A stretch of DNA of 8,885 nucleotides from Bacillota bacterium. Its GTDB lineage: Bacteria; Bacillota; DTU030. Made by a program: the position numbers and the translations under genes. The stretch's first letter is position 1, and each line of letters starts with the position of its first letter. Below are positions 1-6,051 of the stretch, in pieces. Under the pieces are notes generated by a model, which worked only from the letters and a program-made list of their open reading frames with translations, was not told where the DNA came from and searched no databases. Location: contig DUVO01000094.1 of assembly GCA_012841005.1 (NCBI GenBank), forward strand, positions 1 through 8,885, read 5' to 3'.

Positions 1-1
1 C

Positions 2-145
2 TATCACATTATGGAACCGGAAATCAAAGAACAAATTGATGAATCTATGTGGGAAGAGCAGATGGCAATGATGGAGATGGTTTTGGAGGCCGAGGCCCTG
101 GCTACGGCCGTGAAGGGTATGCGGGAAGCCCACAGTAAACTATAA
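2..145 (+). CDS. grdA: Glycine reductase selenoprotein A (GrdA), C-terminal fragment
   Basis: This is the 3' end of a gene that starts before the window; 47 codons and a TAA at 143-145 remain. GrdA is the small (about 155-160 aa) selenoprotein of glycine reductase. It takes the carboxymethyl group from protein B onto its selenocysteine and passes an acetyl group to protein C. The visible tail starts YHIMEPEIK and contains EEQMAMMEMVLEAE followed by a VKGMRE segment, which matches the conserved C-terminus of GrdA as I know it (VxHxxEPE, MMEMVL, MKGIRE). The selenocysteine lies in the N-terminal third of the family and is outside the window. The gene ends 66 nt before grdB, in the usual grdA-grdB order. 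A small hairpin (GGCAA/TTGCC, 147-160) sits just after the stop without a T-run. Family identity is confident; the rest of the gene cannot be judged. Confidence 0.9.
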   Translation, partial: YHIMEPEIKEQIDESMWEEQMAMMEMVLEAEALATAVKGMREAHSKL

Positions 146-211
146 GGGCAAAGAATTGCCGTGCCTGGCGGCGATAGGATGAGAAATTAAGGGAGAGGAG
201 GGAAAACCATT

Positions 212-1522
212 ATGGGTAAGATACGGGTAGTTCACTACCTCAACCAATTTTTCGGGCAGATAGGTGGTGAAGACAAGGCCGGGGTTGGACCCCAGGTCAA
301 GGAAGGCCCGGTGGGTCCGGGAACAGCCCTCCAGCAGGCCTTGGGAGAAGAAGGGGAGGTTGTGGCCACTGTAATTTGTGGTGACAATTATGTTGCCGAT
401 AACCTGGATAGGGCCAAAAGGGAAATCCTCGAACTAATCCGCCGGCAGAAGCCCGATGCCCTGGTGGCAGGGCCTGCTTTCAATGCCGGCCGGTACGGGA
501 CCGCCTGCGGGGCCATAGGGCAGGCCGTTGCTGAAGAGTTGGGTATCCCGGTGGTTTCCGGAATGTATGAAGAAAACCCCGGCGTCGATCTCTACCGGAA
601 GGATATTTACATTGTTTCCACATTGGATTCAGCCCGAGGCATGCGCCAGGCCATCCCCGCCATGGCCGCCCTGGTGCTAAAATTGGCCCGGGGGGAGGAA
701 ATCGGTTCCCCGGCCGCCGAGGGATACCTGCCCCGGGGTATCAGGCGCAATCGTTTTGCCCAGGAAATTGGCGCGGAACGGGCAGTAAAGATGCTGGTCG
801 CCAAGCTCAAAGGGGAAAGCTTTACCACAGAGTTACCCATGCCCGACTTTGATCGGGTACTCCCCAATCCACCGGTGGCCGATTTGCGTAAAGCCACCAT
901 TGCCCTGGTAACCTCGGGCGGGATCGTGCCCAAGGGCAATCCCGACCGGATTGAATCCTCCAGCGCATCAAAGTATGGAAAATACAGCCTGGAAGGCTTT
1001 ACCGACCTGACCCCCGAGACCCATCAGACGGCCCACGGCGGCTATGACCCAGTGTATGCCAACCAGGACCCCGACAGGGTACTCCCCCTGGATGTGATGA
1101 GGGACCTGGTGGCAGAAGGGGTTATCGGCGGCCTGCATCCCTACTATTACGCCACGGTGGGGAACGGGACCTCCGTGGCCAATGCAGCCAGTTTTGGGGC
1201 TGCCATAGCAGCCGATCTGAAGGAAGCGGGAGTAACTGCTGTGATCCTTACCTCCACGTGAGGTACCTGCACTCGCTGCGGTGCAGCGATGGTTAAAGAA
1301 ATAGAACGGGTCGGTATACCGGTGGTCCACATGTGTACCGTCGTTCCCATTTCCCTGACGGTGGGGGCAAACCGGATTGTGCCGGCAGTGGCCATTCCCC
1401 ATCCCTTGGGGAATCCCGAGCTTCCTCCCGCAGAGGAAAAGGCCCTGCGGCGCCGCCTGGTGGAAAAAGCCCTGAAAGCCCTCCAGACTGAAGTAGAGGG
1501 GCAAACCGTATTTGAGGACTAG
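212..1522 (+). CDS. grdB: Glycine reductase protein B selenoprotein subunit GrdB (UGA read as Sec350)
   Basis: The large selenoprotein subunit of substrate-specific protein B. Substrate amine is held as a Schiff base on the pyruvoyl group of GrdE; GrdB selenocysteine attacks it, releases ammonia and hands the carboxymethyl group to GrdA. The frame runs from ATG 212 to an in-frame TGA at 1259-1261, then continues to TAG 1520-1522, giving 436 aa, the normal family length. The TGA is codon 350, the Sec position I recall for clostridial GrdB. Around it the protein reads ILTST-U-GTCTRCG, so Sec is followed by Cys353 and Cys356 (UxxCxxC), and the sequence on both sides (YLNQFFGQIGGEDKAGVGP near the N-terminus, PISLTVGANRIVP and IPHPLGNPELP after Sec) is GrdB-like. 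A strong site (GGGAGAGGAGGG, 191-202) precedes the start. The paralogues GrdF (sarcosine) and GrdH (betaine) are close; the position between grdA and grdCD favours glycine, but substrate is inferred. Confidence 0.93.
1259..1296 (+). promoter_or_regulatory. Selenocysteine UGA codon with bacterial SECIS-like hairpin
   Basis: TGA at 1259-1261 lies in frame inside grdB. Directly downstream, TCGCTGC (1273-1279) and GCAGCGA (1283-1289) form a perfect 7-bp stem closed by the three-base loop GGT, with ACC (1265-1267) able to pair with GGT (1291-1293) lower down. Bacterial SECIS elements sit within the coding region right after the UGA and present a GG-U apical motif to SelB, so placement and loop both fit. 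An alternative stem, CTGCAC/GTGCAG (1267-1286), uses the same bases with an 8-nt loop. The hairpin is seen in the sequence; SelB binding is inferred. Confidence 0.8.
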
Positions 1523-1538
1523 GAATTTCTCCTGCACC

Positions 1539-1577
1539 GGGGGGACTGTTCCCCTTTTTTCGGGTAACAGTCCCCTT
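1539..1577 (+). terminator. Intercistronic hairpin between grdB and grdC with two competing folds
   Basis: GGGGACTGTT (1541-1550) and AACAGTCCCC (1566-1575) are perfect reverse complements, giving a 10-bp stem extendable by two G-U pairs, with a 15-nt loop. The same left arm can instead pair locally: GGGG (1541-1544) with CCCC (1551-1554) over a 6-nt loop, followed immediately by six T (1555-1560), the form of a short intrinsic terminator. The folds exclude each other. It may act as an operon-internal attenuator, processing site or partial terminator lowering grdCD relative to grdAB. The G-rich palindrome also resembles dispersed intergenic palindromes of Clostridia, so a repeat origin is possible. 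Confidence 0.55.
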
Positions 1578-1615
1578 TCCATAAGAAAAACTAACGGGGA
1601 ATGGAGGTGGTTTAA

Positions 1616-3169
1616 ATGGAGCCCGTTATCAGTGGTGTCTCCTATGTTTTGGTTCATACCCCCAACCTGCTGGTACATTATGGTACTACCCAAAGGCTGG
1701 AAAGGCACAAAGACCCGGCATCTTCCTATCTGAAGGATATTTACGGTAACTTGCGGGATTATGAGGCTGCCCTGGTCTATCCCCCCTACCAGGCCTATAT
1801 AGGGAACCTCTCTCCCGATAAACTGGAGCAGGTGGAACGGCCCTGGTATGAAGGAAGTAAGGTAGAAGCCAAGCGTTTCGGTTCCTACGGCGAGATAATG
1901 CCTGAAGATGAGTTTTATGCCTGGATGCAGCGGGTGGATGCTTTTGATCTGGTATGGCTGGAAAAGGGCTTTGTCGAAGAAATCAAAGAACGCCTACGCC
2001 AGCATCCCCTTTGGACTGCTGAAGATACAAGCAAGCTAGGGGCAGGGAAAGACGGGGAGACCATCGTCAAACGGATTGAGGATGGGAGCGCTGTCCCCCT
2101 TACTCTGGGGGATAGGATTGTGGGCTGTGTACGCCGGGCCCATGAGGTTGATGAAAACCTAAAAGCCCACGTCATGGCCGAGAATACGGCCTGTAAGGCC
2201 TCGGCGGTTTTGGCCCTCCGCAGCCTGGTCAATCGGGGAGGGGTGAAGGCCGAGGAGATAGACTACATCATCGAATGTTCCGAAGAGGCCTGTGGGGACA
2301 TGAACCAGCGGGGTGGGGGCAATTTTGCCAAGGCCATCGGGGAACACTGCGGTTGTAGCCAGGCAACGGGTTCTGACACTCGGGCCTTTTGTGCCGGACC
2401 GGCCCATGCCCTGGTAGAGGCCGCAGCCCTGGTGAAGGCAGGAATATTCAGGAATGTAGTTGTGGTGGGCGGCGGGGCCGTCGCCAAGTTGGGCATGAAC
2501 GGCAGGGAACAGGTGGCCAAGGGGATGCCCATTCTGGAAGATGTCCTGGGCGGTTTTGCCATTCTGATTTCCCAAAATGATGGGCAGAACCCCATTATCC
2601 GTACCGATTCCATCGGCAAACACACCATCGGCTCCGGGTCCTCTCCCCAGGCAGTGATGCAGGCGCTGGTTGCCGAACCCCTGGACCGGCTGGGGCTCAA
2701 GATCACCGATATTGATAAATATGCTGTCGAGATGCAGATTCCGGAATTTACCGAACCGGCCGGGGCCGGCAATGTTCCTGTTGCCAATTACCGGATGATT
2801 GCCGCCCTAGCTGTCATGCGCAAGGAAATTGAACGGAAGCAGATCCCTGAGTTTGTCCAGCGGCACGGGATGCCCGGCTTTGCCCCCACCCAGGGCCATA
2901 TTCCCTCGGGAGTTCCTGTGATTGGCTTTGTCCGGGATCGAATCCTGGCAGGTGAAATGCAGAGGGCTATGATTATTGGTAAGGGGAGTCTTTTCCTGGC
3001 TCGGATGACCAACCTTTTCGATGGGATATCCTTCCTCATCGAGGGCAACCCGGGGCCCCAGGGGGAAGAGGACCATATAGACCGGGATACTATCCGCAGG
3101 CTCATTGCCGAAAGTATGCGGAATATTGCCGAAGCATTCCTCAGGGAGCAGGAACAGGGGGGTGAGTAA
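1616..3169 (+). CDS. grdC: Glycine reductase protein C, beta-chain GrdC (FabH-like)
   Basis: One subunit of protein C, which accepts the acetyl group from GrdA and, with GrdD, releases it as acetyl phosphate by phosphorolysis. The product is 517 aa, close to the usual 510 or so. The start ATG 1616 follows GGAGGTGG (1602-1609) at good distance. The N-terminus (SYVLVHTPNLLVHYGTTQ) is characteristic of GrdC. The C-terminal part, from about residue 190, has a thiolase/ketoacyl-synthase III fold signature: ENTACKASAVLALRSLV, then DTRAFCAGPAHALVEAA, where Cys259 stands at the place of the FabH nucleophile, then a VVVVGGGAVAKLGMN strand. GHIPSGVP near residue 430 may correspond to the FabH histidine region, which I give with caution. 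Its stop is one base before the preferred grdD start, indicating translational coupling. The 93-nt gap from grdB contains the hairpin described separately. Confidence 0.95.
   Translation: MEPVISGVSYVLVHTPNLLVHYGTTQRLERHKDPASSYLKDIYGNLRDYEAALVYPPYQAYIGNLSPDKLEQVERPWYEGSKVEAKRFGSYGEIMPEDEFYAWMQRVDAFDLVWLEKGFVEEIKERLRQHPLWTAEDTSKLGAGKDGETIVKRIEDGSAVPLTLGDRIVGCVRRAHEVDENLKAHVMAENTACKASAVLALRSLVNRGGVKAEEIDYIIECSEEACGDMNQRGGGNFAKAIGEHCGCSQATGSDTRAFCAGPAHALVEAAALVKAGIFRNVVVVGGGAVAKLGMNGREQVAKGMPILEDVLGGFAILISQNDGQNPIIRTDSIGKHTIGSGSSPQAVMQALVAEPLDRLGLKITDIDKYAVEMQIPEFTEPAGAGNVPVANYRMIAALAVMRKEIERKQIPEFVQRHGMPGFAPTQGHIPSGVPVIGFVRDRILAGEMQRAMIIGKGSLFLARMTNLFDGISFLIEGNPGPQGEEDHIDRDTIRRLIAESMRNIAEAFLREQEQGGE
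3156..3165 (+). promoter_or_regulatory. Ribosome-binding site deciding the grdD start
   Basis: AGGGGGGTGA at 3156-3165 can pair with the 16S rRNA tail over GGGGGGTGA with two G-U wobbles in place of A-U. Five bases separate it from TTG 3171. It lies inside the last codons of grdC. A competing in-frame start, GTG 3162, sits within this motif and would have to use the weaker AGGAA at 3150-3154. Confidence 0.5.
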
Positions 3170-3170
3170 A

Positions 3171-4319
3171 TTGTCTCCTACCCCACACTTGAAACGATTG
3201 TTGGCCGAAGGCTTTCTCGAGGCAGCTCGGGTGCTGGAAACGGGGGAAGGCGGGGAACGGATCAGGGTTGGCCTCACGACCCCGGGCAGTGAACATGGGA
3301 TTGCTGAGGTGGTCCGGGGCGGGGAATTGGCCCAAAAGGAGAACCCCCGCCTTGAGGTGGTCCTCATCGGCCCCCCGGTGGTATCAGACCTGTCCCAGGT
3401 GCATACCGATTCCGGCGAAGCCGATGCCCACCGGAAAATGGAGGAGCTGCTTGATGTAGGGGAAATTGCCGCGGCTGTGACCATGCACTATAACTTCCCC
3501 GTCGGTGTGGCCACGGTAGGTAAGGTAATCACCCCTGCCCAAGGGCGGGAGATGTACCTGGCCACTACCACCGGTACTGCAGCTACCGACCGGGTTCAGG
3601 CCATGATCTACAACGCCCTGTACGGGATTGCCGTGGCCCAGTCCACAGGTGTCCCCGAACCCACCCTGGGAATCCTGAATGTAGACGGTTCCCGCCAGGT
3701 GGAACGGGCCCTGGGACAGCTGCGGGAAAGGGGCTTTAAGATCAATCTGGCCGAGAGCCTGCGGGCTGACGGGGGCTGTATCATGCGGGGGAACGATCTT
3801 TTGGCCGCGACTCCCGATGTGATGGTGTGTGATACCTTGACGGGCAACCTACTCATGAAGGTCTTTTCCGCCTATACCACCGGGGGCAATTACGAGGCCA
3901 GCGGCTACGGCTACGGCCCCGGCGTGGGGCCCGGCTATAACCGGATCATAAACATTGTCTCCCGGGCTTCCGGGGCGCCGGTCATTGCCGCCAGCATTGC
4001 CTATGCCGGGGCGGCGGCCAGGGGCAAACTGCCCCGGGTGGCGGCGACCCTCTGGGAGGCGGCGGAGCGGGCCGGCCTGAATAGCCTCGCTGTGCCGGCT
4101 AAAACCACCCCCCAGGCTGTGGCGATACCGCCCCGGAAACCAGTGGATCAGGAAATTAGCGGGATAGATGTTCTGGAATTGGAAAATGCGGCCAAAACCC
4201 TGTGGCAGGAGGATATCTATGCCGAGACGGGCATGGGCTGCTCCGGGCCGGTTATCCTGGTGGCGGCCGAAGACCTGGAAAGGAGCCAGGAAATTTTGCA
4301 CAAAGCCGGCTACCTGTAA
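3171..4319 (+). CDS. grdD: Glycine reductase protein C, alpha-chain GrdD (PlsX-like, acetyl phosphate forming)
   Basis: Second subunit of protein C, carrying the thiol that forms the acetyl thioester later cleaved by phosphate to acetyl phosphate. From TTG 3171 the product is 382 aa; from the alternative GTG 3162 it is 385 aa. The open frame extends further upstream to an ATG at 3105 inside grdC, but that start is unlikely because it would overlap grdC by 65 nt and lacks a good ribosome site. The N-terminal region has GERIRVGLTTPGSEHG, typical of GrdD, and the middle has the PlsX-like Gly/Tyr-rich segment ASGYGYGPGVGPGYNRI (about residues 243-259). Near the C-terminus, AETGMGCSGPVILVAAEDL holds Cys357, which matches the active-site cysteine known as Cys359 in the Eubacterium acidaminophilum protein. 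The gene follows grdC with a one-base gap. No clear terminator follows; the next 127 nt are mostly featureless. Confidence 0.93.
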   Translation: MSPTPHLKRLLAEGFLEAARVLETGEGGERIRVGLTTPGSEHGIAEVVRGGELAQKENPRLEVVLIGPPVVSDLSQVHTDSGEADAHRKMEELLDVGEIAAAVTMHYNFPVGVATVGKVITPAQGREMYLATTTGTAATDRVQAMIYNALYGIAVAQSTGVPEPTLGILNVDGSRQVERALGQLRERGFKINLAESLRADGGCIMRGNDLLAATPDVMVCDTLTGNLLMKVFSAYTTGGNYEASGYGYGPGVGPGYNRIINIVSRASGAPVIAASIAYAGAAARGKLPRVAATLWEAAERAGLNSLAVPAKTTPQAVAIPPRKPVDQEISGIDVLELENAAKTLWQEDIYAETGMGCSGPVILVAAEDLERSQEILHKAGYL

Positions 4320-4446
4320 AGGATTGGCTTTTAGACTAGATAGAGCCAGGGCTGGCAGGGATGGGTACAGGTGGAAACTCCTTTCAGCATATCCTGCTGT
4401 GAACGGGGGAAACTAGGGGCAGGGTAGAACGGAAAGGAGGGGAAGC

Positions 4447-4608
4447 ATGGCTAAAGATAAGGGAAGGCGGCATGTACCACCCCAGCCCTTTACCTGGTGG
4501 ACGTCAGAAATATTTCGGGAACGGGCCCTGGAGGACATGAGTGAGGAAGCACGGGAAAATTATTATAAAGAAAGTGGCCAGACCCATGTGGAGGAGGAGA
4601 GGGATTAA
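4447..4608 (+). CDS. Small acidic protein of unknown function (53 aa)
   Basis: I do not recognise this protein. ATG 4447 is preceded by an excellent ribosome site, AAAGGAGGGG (4434-4443), four bases before the start, which is the main reason to call it real. The product begins MAKDKGRRHVPPQPFTWWTS, a basic start with an aromatic FTWW patch, and continues with a charged helix-like tail (RERALEDMSEEAREN, then YYKESGQ) ending in VEEERD. It has no signal peptide, membrane segment or cysteines. The stop overlaps the left side of an intrinsic terminator, so it may be the last gene of the grd transcript or a short separate unit. The 127-nt gap to grdD shows no evident promoter. A link to glycine reductase is suggested only by position. 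Confidence 0.65.
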   Translation: MAKDKGRRHVPPQPFTWWTSEIFRERALEDMSEEARENYYKESGQTHVEEERD

Positions 4609-4626
4609 TTAAGTCCCTCTTTTTTT
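4598..4626 (+). terminator. Rho-independent terminator after the 53-aa gene
   Basis: AGAGGGA (4598-4604) and TCCCTCT (4614-4620) form a perfect 7-bp stem around the loop TTAATTAAG, and T 4620-4626 makes a seven-T tract. The stem covers the TAA stop of the small gene. It is the clearest terminator in the window and is likely the 3' end of the grd transcription unit if the small gene belongs to it. Confidence 0.8.
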
Positions 4627-4641
4627 CTTGAGAGCCTGGAT

Positions 4642-4662
4642 TACTTACTACCAACTACCGAC
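4642..4662 (-). repeat. Period-7 tract, three units
   Basis: On the plus strand the units are TACTTAC, TACCAAC and TACCGAC without gaps; on the minus strand they read GTCGGTA, GTTGGTA, GTAAGTA (consensus GTNGGTA). A related plus-strand tract begins GTAAGTA GTCGGTT at 5856. Short, but the shared units make chance less likely. Confidence 0.5.
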
Positions 4663-4676
4663 AAACGTTATTGCCG

Positions 4677-4697
4677 CTCGTCGCAATGTCGCTCCGC
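4677..4697 (+). repeat. 21-nt intergenic motif, copy 1
   Basis: The stretch starts CTCGTCGCAATGTCGCTCC and matches 5963-5983 at 20 of 21 positions (one C/T difference at 4690). Both copies are intergenic and both lie 3' of a period-7 tract. It overlaps a minor CCGC/GCGG hairpin (4694-4705). Confidence 0.6.
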
Positions 4698-4712
4698 TCC
4701 AGCGGGTCGCAA

Positions 4713-4810
4713 GGCCGTACAGCCTCTGCCGTCCGGCGACATCTGCGCTTTCCAGCAGGACAGCCTGTCCAGAGCGCAGCGGAGGGAGCCGGCGGCATAG
4801 GCAGACGGCC
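4713..4810. repeat. Long imperfect inverted repeat (about 98 nt hairpin)
   Basis: Nested arms line up symmetrically: GGCCG/CGGCC (4713-4717 with 4806-4810), TCTGCC/GGCAGA (4725-4730 with 4800-4805), CCGGC/GCCGG (4733-4737 with 4788-4792), CTGCGCT/AGCGCAG (4743-4749 with 4773-4779) and GGACA/TGTCC (4758-4762 with 4766-4770) with a GCC loop. That is about 28 pairs broken by bulges. A local alternative pairs GCCG-t-CCGGC (4728-4737) with GCCGGCGGC (4788-4796). It could be a structured RNA, a leader of the 58-aa gene, or a relic of a palindromic mobile repeat; no flanking target duplication is visible. Confidence 0.55.
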
Positions 4811-4856
4811 TACAAAAGCTATTTTCAGAGTAGGGAACGGGTAGGAGTGAGGGTTT

Positions 4857-5033
4857 ATGGCCAAATACGTGATTAAACAGTACCATAAAGGTGTTCCCAT
4901 TGCGGCCAGTGTCCCCTACGATACCCTGCAGGAGGCAAAACATTACCGGCTGCGGCTGGTCAGCCACCACCCGGAGCGGGATTACCGGATTTACCGGGTG
5001 GAAGGGGATAAGGAAACACTGGTAAGTGGATAG
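4857..5033 (+). CDS. Small protein of unknown function (58 aa)
   Basis: I do not recognise this protein. ATG 4857 has a good ribosome site (AGGAGTGAG, 4843-4851). The product begins MAKYVIKQYHKGVPIAASVP and continues YDTLQEAKHYRLRLVSHHP and DYRIYRVEGDKETLVSG. The pattern, a beta strand, a turn, a helix of the DTLQEAKHYRLRL type, then a strand DYRIYRVEG, suggests a compact basic alpha/beta fold with no membrane segment or cysteines. It comes after a terminator and a highly structured spacer, so it probably has its own transcript. It converges with the glycosylase gene on the other strand, 62 nt away, with no clear terminator between them. The clean codon structure and start site argue for a real gene; function is unknown. 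Confidence 0.65.
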   Translation: MAKYVIKQYHKGVPIAASVPYDTLQEAKHYRLRLVSHHPERDYRIYRVEGDKETLVSG

Positions 5034-5095
5034 TTGCTGGCTGTCGTGGGGCGAGCATGGATTTTCTCTTGTGTAAACAGGGGAAAGGATGCCCT

Positions 5096-5758
5096 TTACC
5101 CTTCTCCCCGGCCGTAAATACAGATTTCCTTAAGGGGACAATCCCCACACCGGGGGTTGTTTTTTTGGCAGTAATCCTTCCCCAGGGAGACAAAAAGGGC
5201 ATGGAACTCATTGAAGAGTTTCGTGTCGGAGGGAAGGTTCTCCTGGAAAAGGGAACGCAGGCCTTCGTATTTGATTTCTGCCGAAACCAGGCCCAGGCGG
5301 GACATGATTCTTTTGGTATAGGCATCGACAACAAAGCTGGGATAGCTCCCGGCATAGAGGAGGATGGAGTCGGCGGTTTCGGGGCCGATGCCCCATATCC
5401 CCAGGAGCTGGGACCGCAGCTCGGCCAGGGGCACCTCAAAGAGTTTCGTGAGATTATTCCCGTGCCGGTCCCGGAGGAAAGCGAGGAAACTTTTGATTTT
5501 CCTGGCTTTAACCCGATAATAACCGGCGGGTTTGATCAGTTCGGCCAGTTCATCCTCCGGCAGGGCGGCCAGCCGGGCAGGGTCCAGGACCCTGGCCTGG
5601 GCCAGGTTGGCTATGGCCTTTTCGACGTTTTTCCAGTTAACTCCCTGGGTGAGGATGGCGCCGATAATCACCTCGAAGGGGGTGTCGGCAGGCCACCACT
5701 TCTGGGGCCCGAAGTGGTCCAGGAGTCTATGGTATACGGTAAAGAGCACTGTGTCCAT
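5096..5758 (-). CDS. Endonuclease III-related HhH-GPD DNA glycosylase (MagIII/COG2231-like) with 4Fe-4S motif
   Basis: A base-excision repair glycosylase of the endonuclease III superfamily. The start ATG (5756-5758, reverse) gives 220 aa and follows GGGAGGAG with good spacing; an in-frame GTG at 5785 would add nine residues that include the ribosome site. An N-terminal segment KWWPADTPFEVIIGAILTQ and a later IKPAGYYRVKARKI are typical of the Helicobacter MagIII (3-methyladenine glycosylase) branch rather than classical Nth. The helix-hairpin-helix is LLGIWGIGPETADSI (119-132), followed by VVDAYTKR with the catalytic Asp145. Cys197, 204, 207 and 213 give C-x6-C-x2-C-x5-C, the Nth 4Fe-4S loop, which H. 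pylori MagIII lacks. The residue matching the Nth catalytic Lys is Glu127, so beta-lyase activity is unlikely and a monofunctional glycosylase on alkylated bases is the best guess. It is the only minus-strand gene here. Confidence 0.88.
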   Translation of the reverse strand: MDTVLFTVYHRLLDHFGPQKWWPADTPFEVIIGAILTQGVNWKNVEKAIANLAQARVLDPARLAALPEDELAELIKPAGYYRVKARKIKSFLAFLRDRHGNNLTKLFEVPLAELRSQLLGIWGIGPETADSILLYAGSYPSFVVDAYTKRIMSRLGLVSAEIKYEGLRSLFQENLPSDTKLFNEFHALFVSLGKDYCQKNNPRCGDCPLKEICIYGRGEG

Positions 5759-5855
5759 GGTTGTTTCTCCTCCCTTATCTAACACTTATGGCTTCTCTCC
5801 CAGTTCTCCTCGCGGAGGGGTAGTCTGAAGCCGAAGGCGGCGGGCAAGGACAGTT

Positions 5856-5897
5856 GTAAGTAGTCGGTTGTGGGATACTGCTAGTTGCTGGAAGTAC
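5856..5897 (+). repeat. Degenerate period-7 tract, about six units
   Basis: Consecutive 7-mers read GTAAGTA, GTCGGTT, GTGGGAT, ACTGCTA, GTTGCTG, GAAGTAC. The first two match units of the minus-strand tract at 4642-4662, and TAGTTGCTGG (5882-5891) recurs exactly at 5031-5040, at the end of the 58-aa gene. Later units drift from the consensus. Confidence 0.45.
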
Positions 5898-5962
5898 CTC
5901 TCCACAGCAGGAGACAAAGGGGCCTACTGAACGAGCTCGGCTCCTTCGGGCAGCGAACCGTC

Positions 5963-5983
5963 CTCGTCGCAATGTTGCTCCGC
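5963..5983 (+). repeat. 21-nt intergenic motif, copy 2
   Basis: Twenty of 21 bases equal 4677-4697. Its core GCAATGTTGC is an imperfect palindrome (GCAA/TTGC). It lies 66 nt 3' of a period-7 tract, while copy 1 lies 15 nt 3' of one, so the two spacers look like rearranged forms of one composite repeat. Confidence 0.6.
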
Positions 5984-6051
5984 CAGTAGTGTTGCCCTTT
6001 CAAAATGTAGTTCCCTTGCGCATAATAGAAACAAGGCCGGCAGCAGTAACT

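Larger units (their letters stand above)
4627..4856. other. Noncoding spacer with heptad repeat, shared motif and large hairpin
   Basis: This 230-bp stretch has no convincing gene; short open frames across it lack ribosome sites and family resemblance. It holds three things: a period-7 tract at 4642-4662, a 21-nt motif at 4677-4697 that recurs at 5963-5983, and a long imperfect hairpin at 4713-4810. The last 16 bases (AGGAGTGAG at 4843-4851) are the ribosome site of the 58-aa gene. No good sigma-A promoter is evident. Confidence 0.6.

Noticed and set aside
1289..1522. A separate 77-aa gene downstream of grdB
   Set aside because: It is the C-terminal part of GrdB after the Sec codon; it continues the family alignment in frame and has no ribosome site of its own.
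968..1708. A 246-aa open frame on the minus strand
   Set aside because: It lies opposite grdB and into grdC, driven by GC-rich codon bias; His/Gly-rich sequence without family resemblance.
4345..4356. GCCAGGGCTGGC palindrome after grdD as a terminator or operator
   Set aside because: The stem is short with a two-base centre and no T-run follows; nothing ties it to a regulator.
4320..4446. Glycine riboswitch or tRNA gene after grdD
   Set aside because: I see none of the conserved riboswitch core sequences, and no T-loop or acceptor pairing of a tRNA.
4628..4876. Open frames across the spacer on both strands
   Set aside because: They run through the hairpin and repeats, have no ribosome site and overlap the start of the better-supported 58-aa gene.
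5057..5782. A 241-aa open frame on the plus strand
   Set aside because: It is antisense to the glycosylase gene, whose motifs are clear; its protein has no recognisable family and is low-complexity in places.
4642..5897. CRISPR array
   Set aside because: The repeats are 7-nt tandem units or a single pair of 21-nt copies more than 1 kb apart, without regular spacers.
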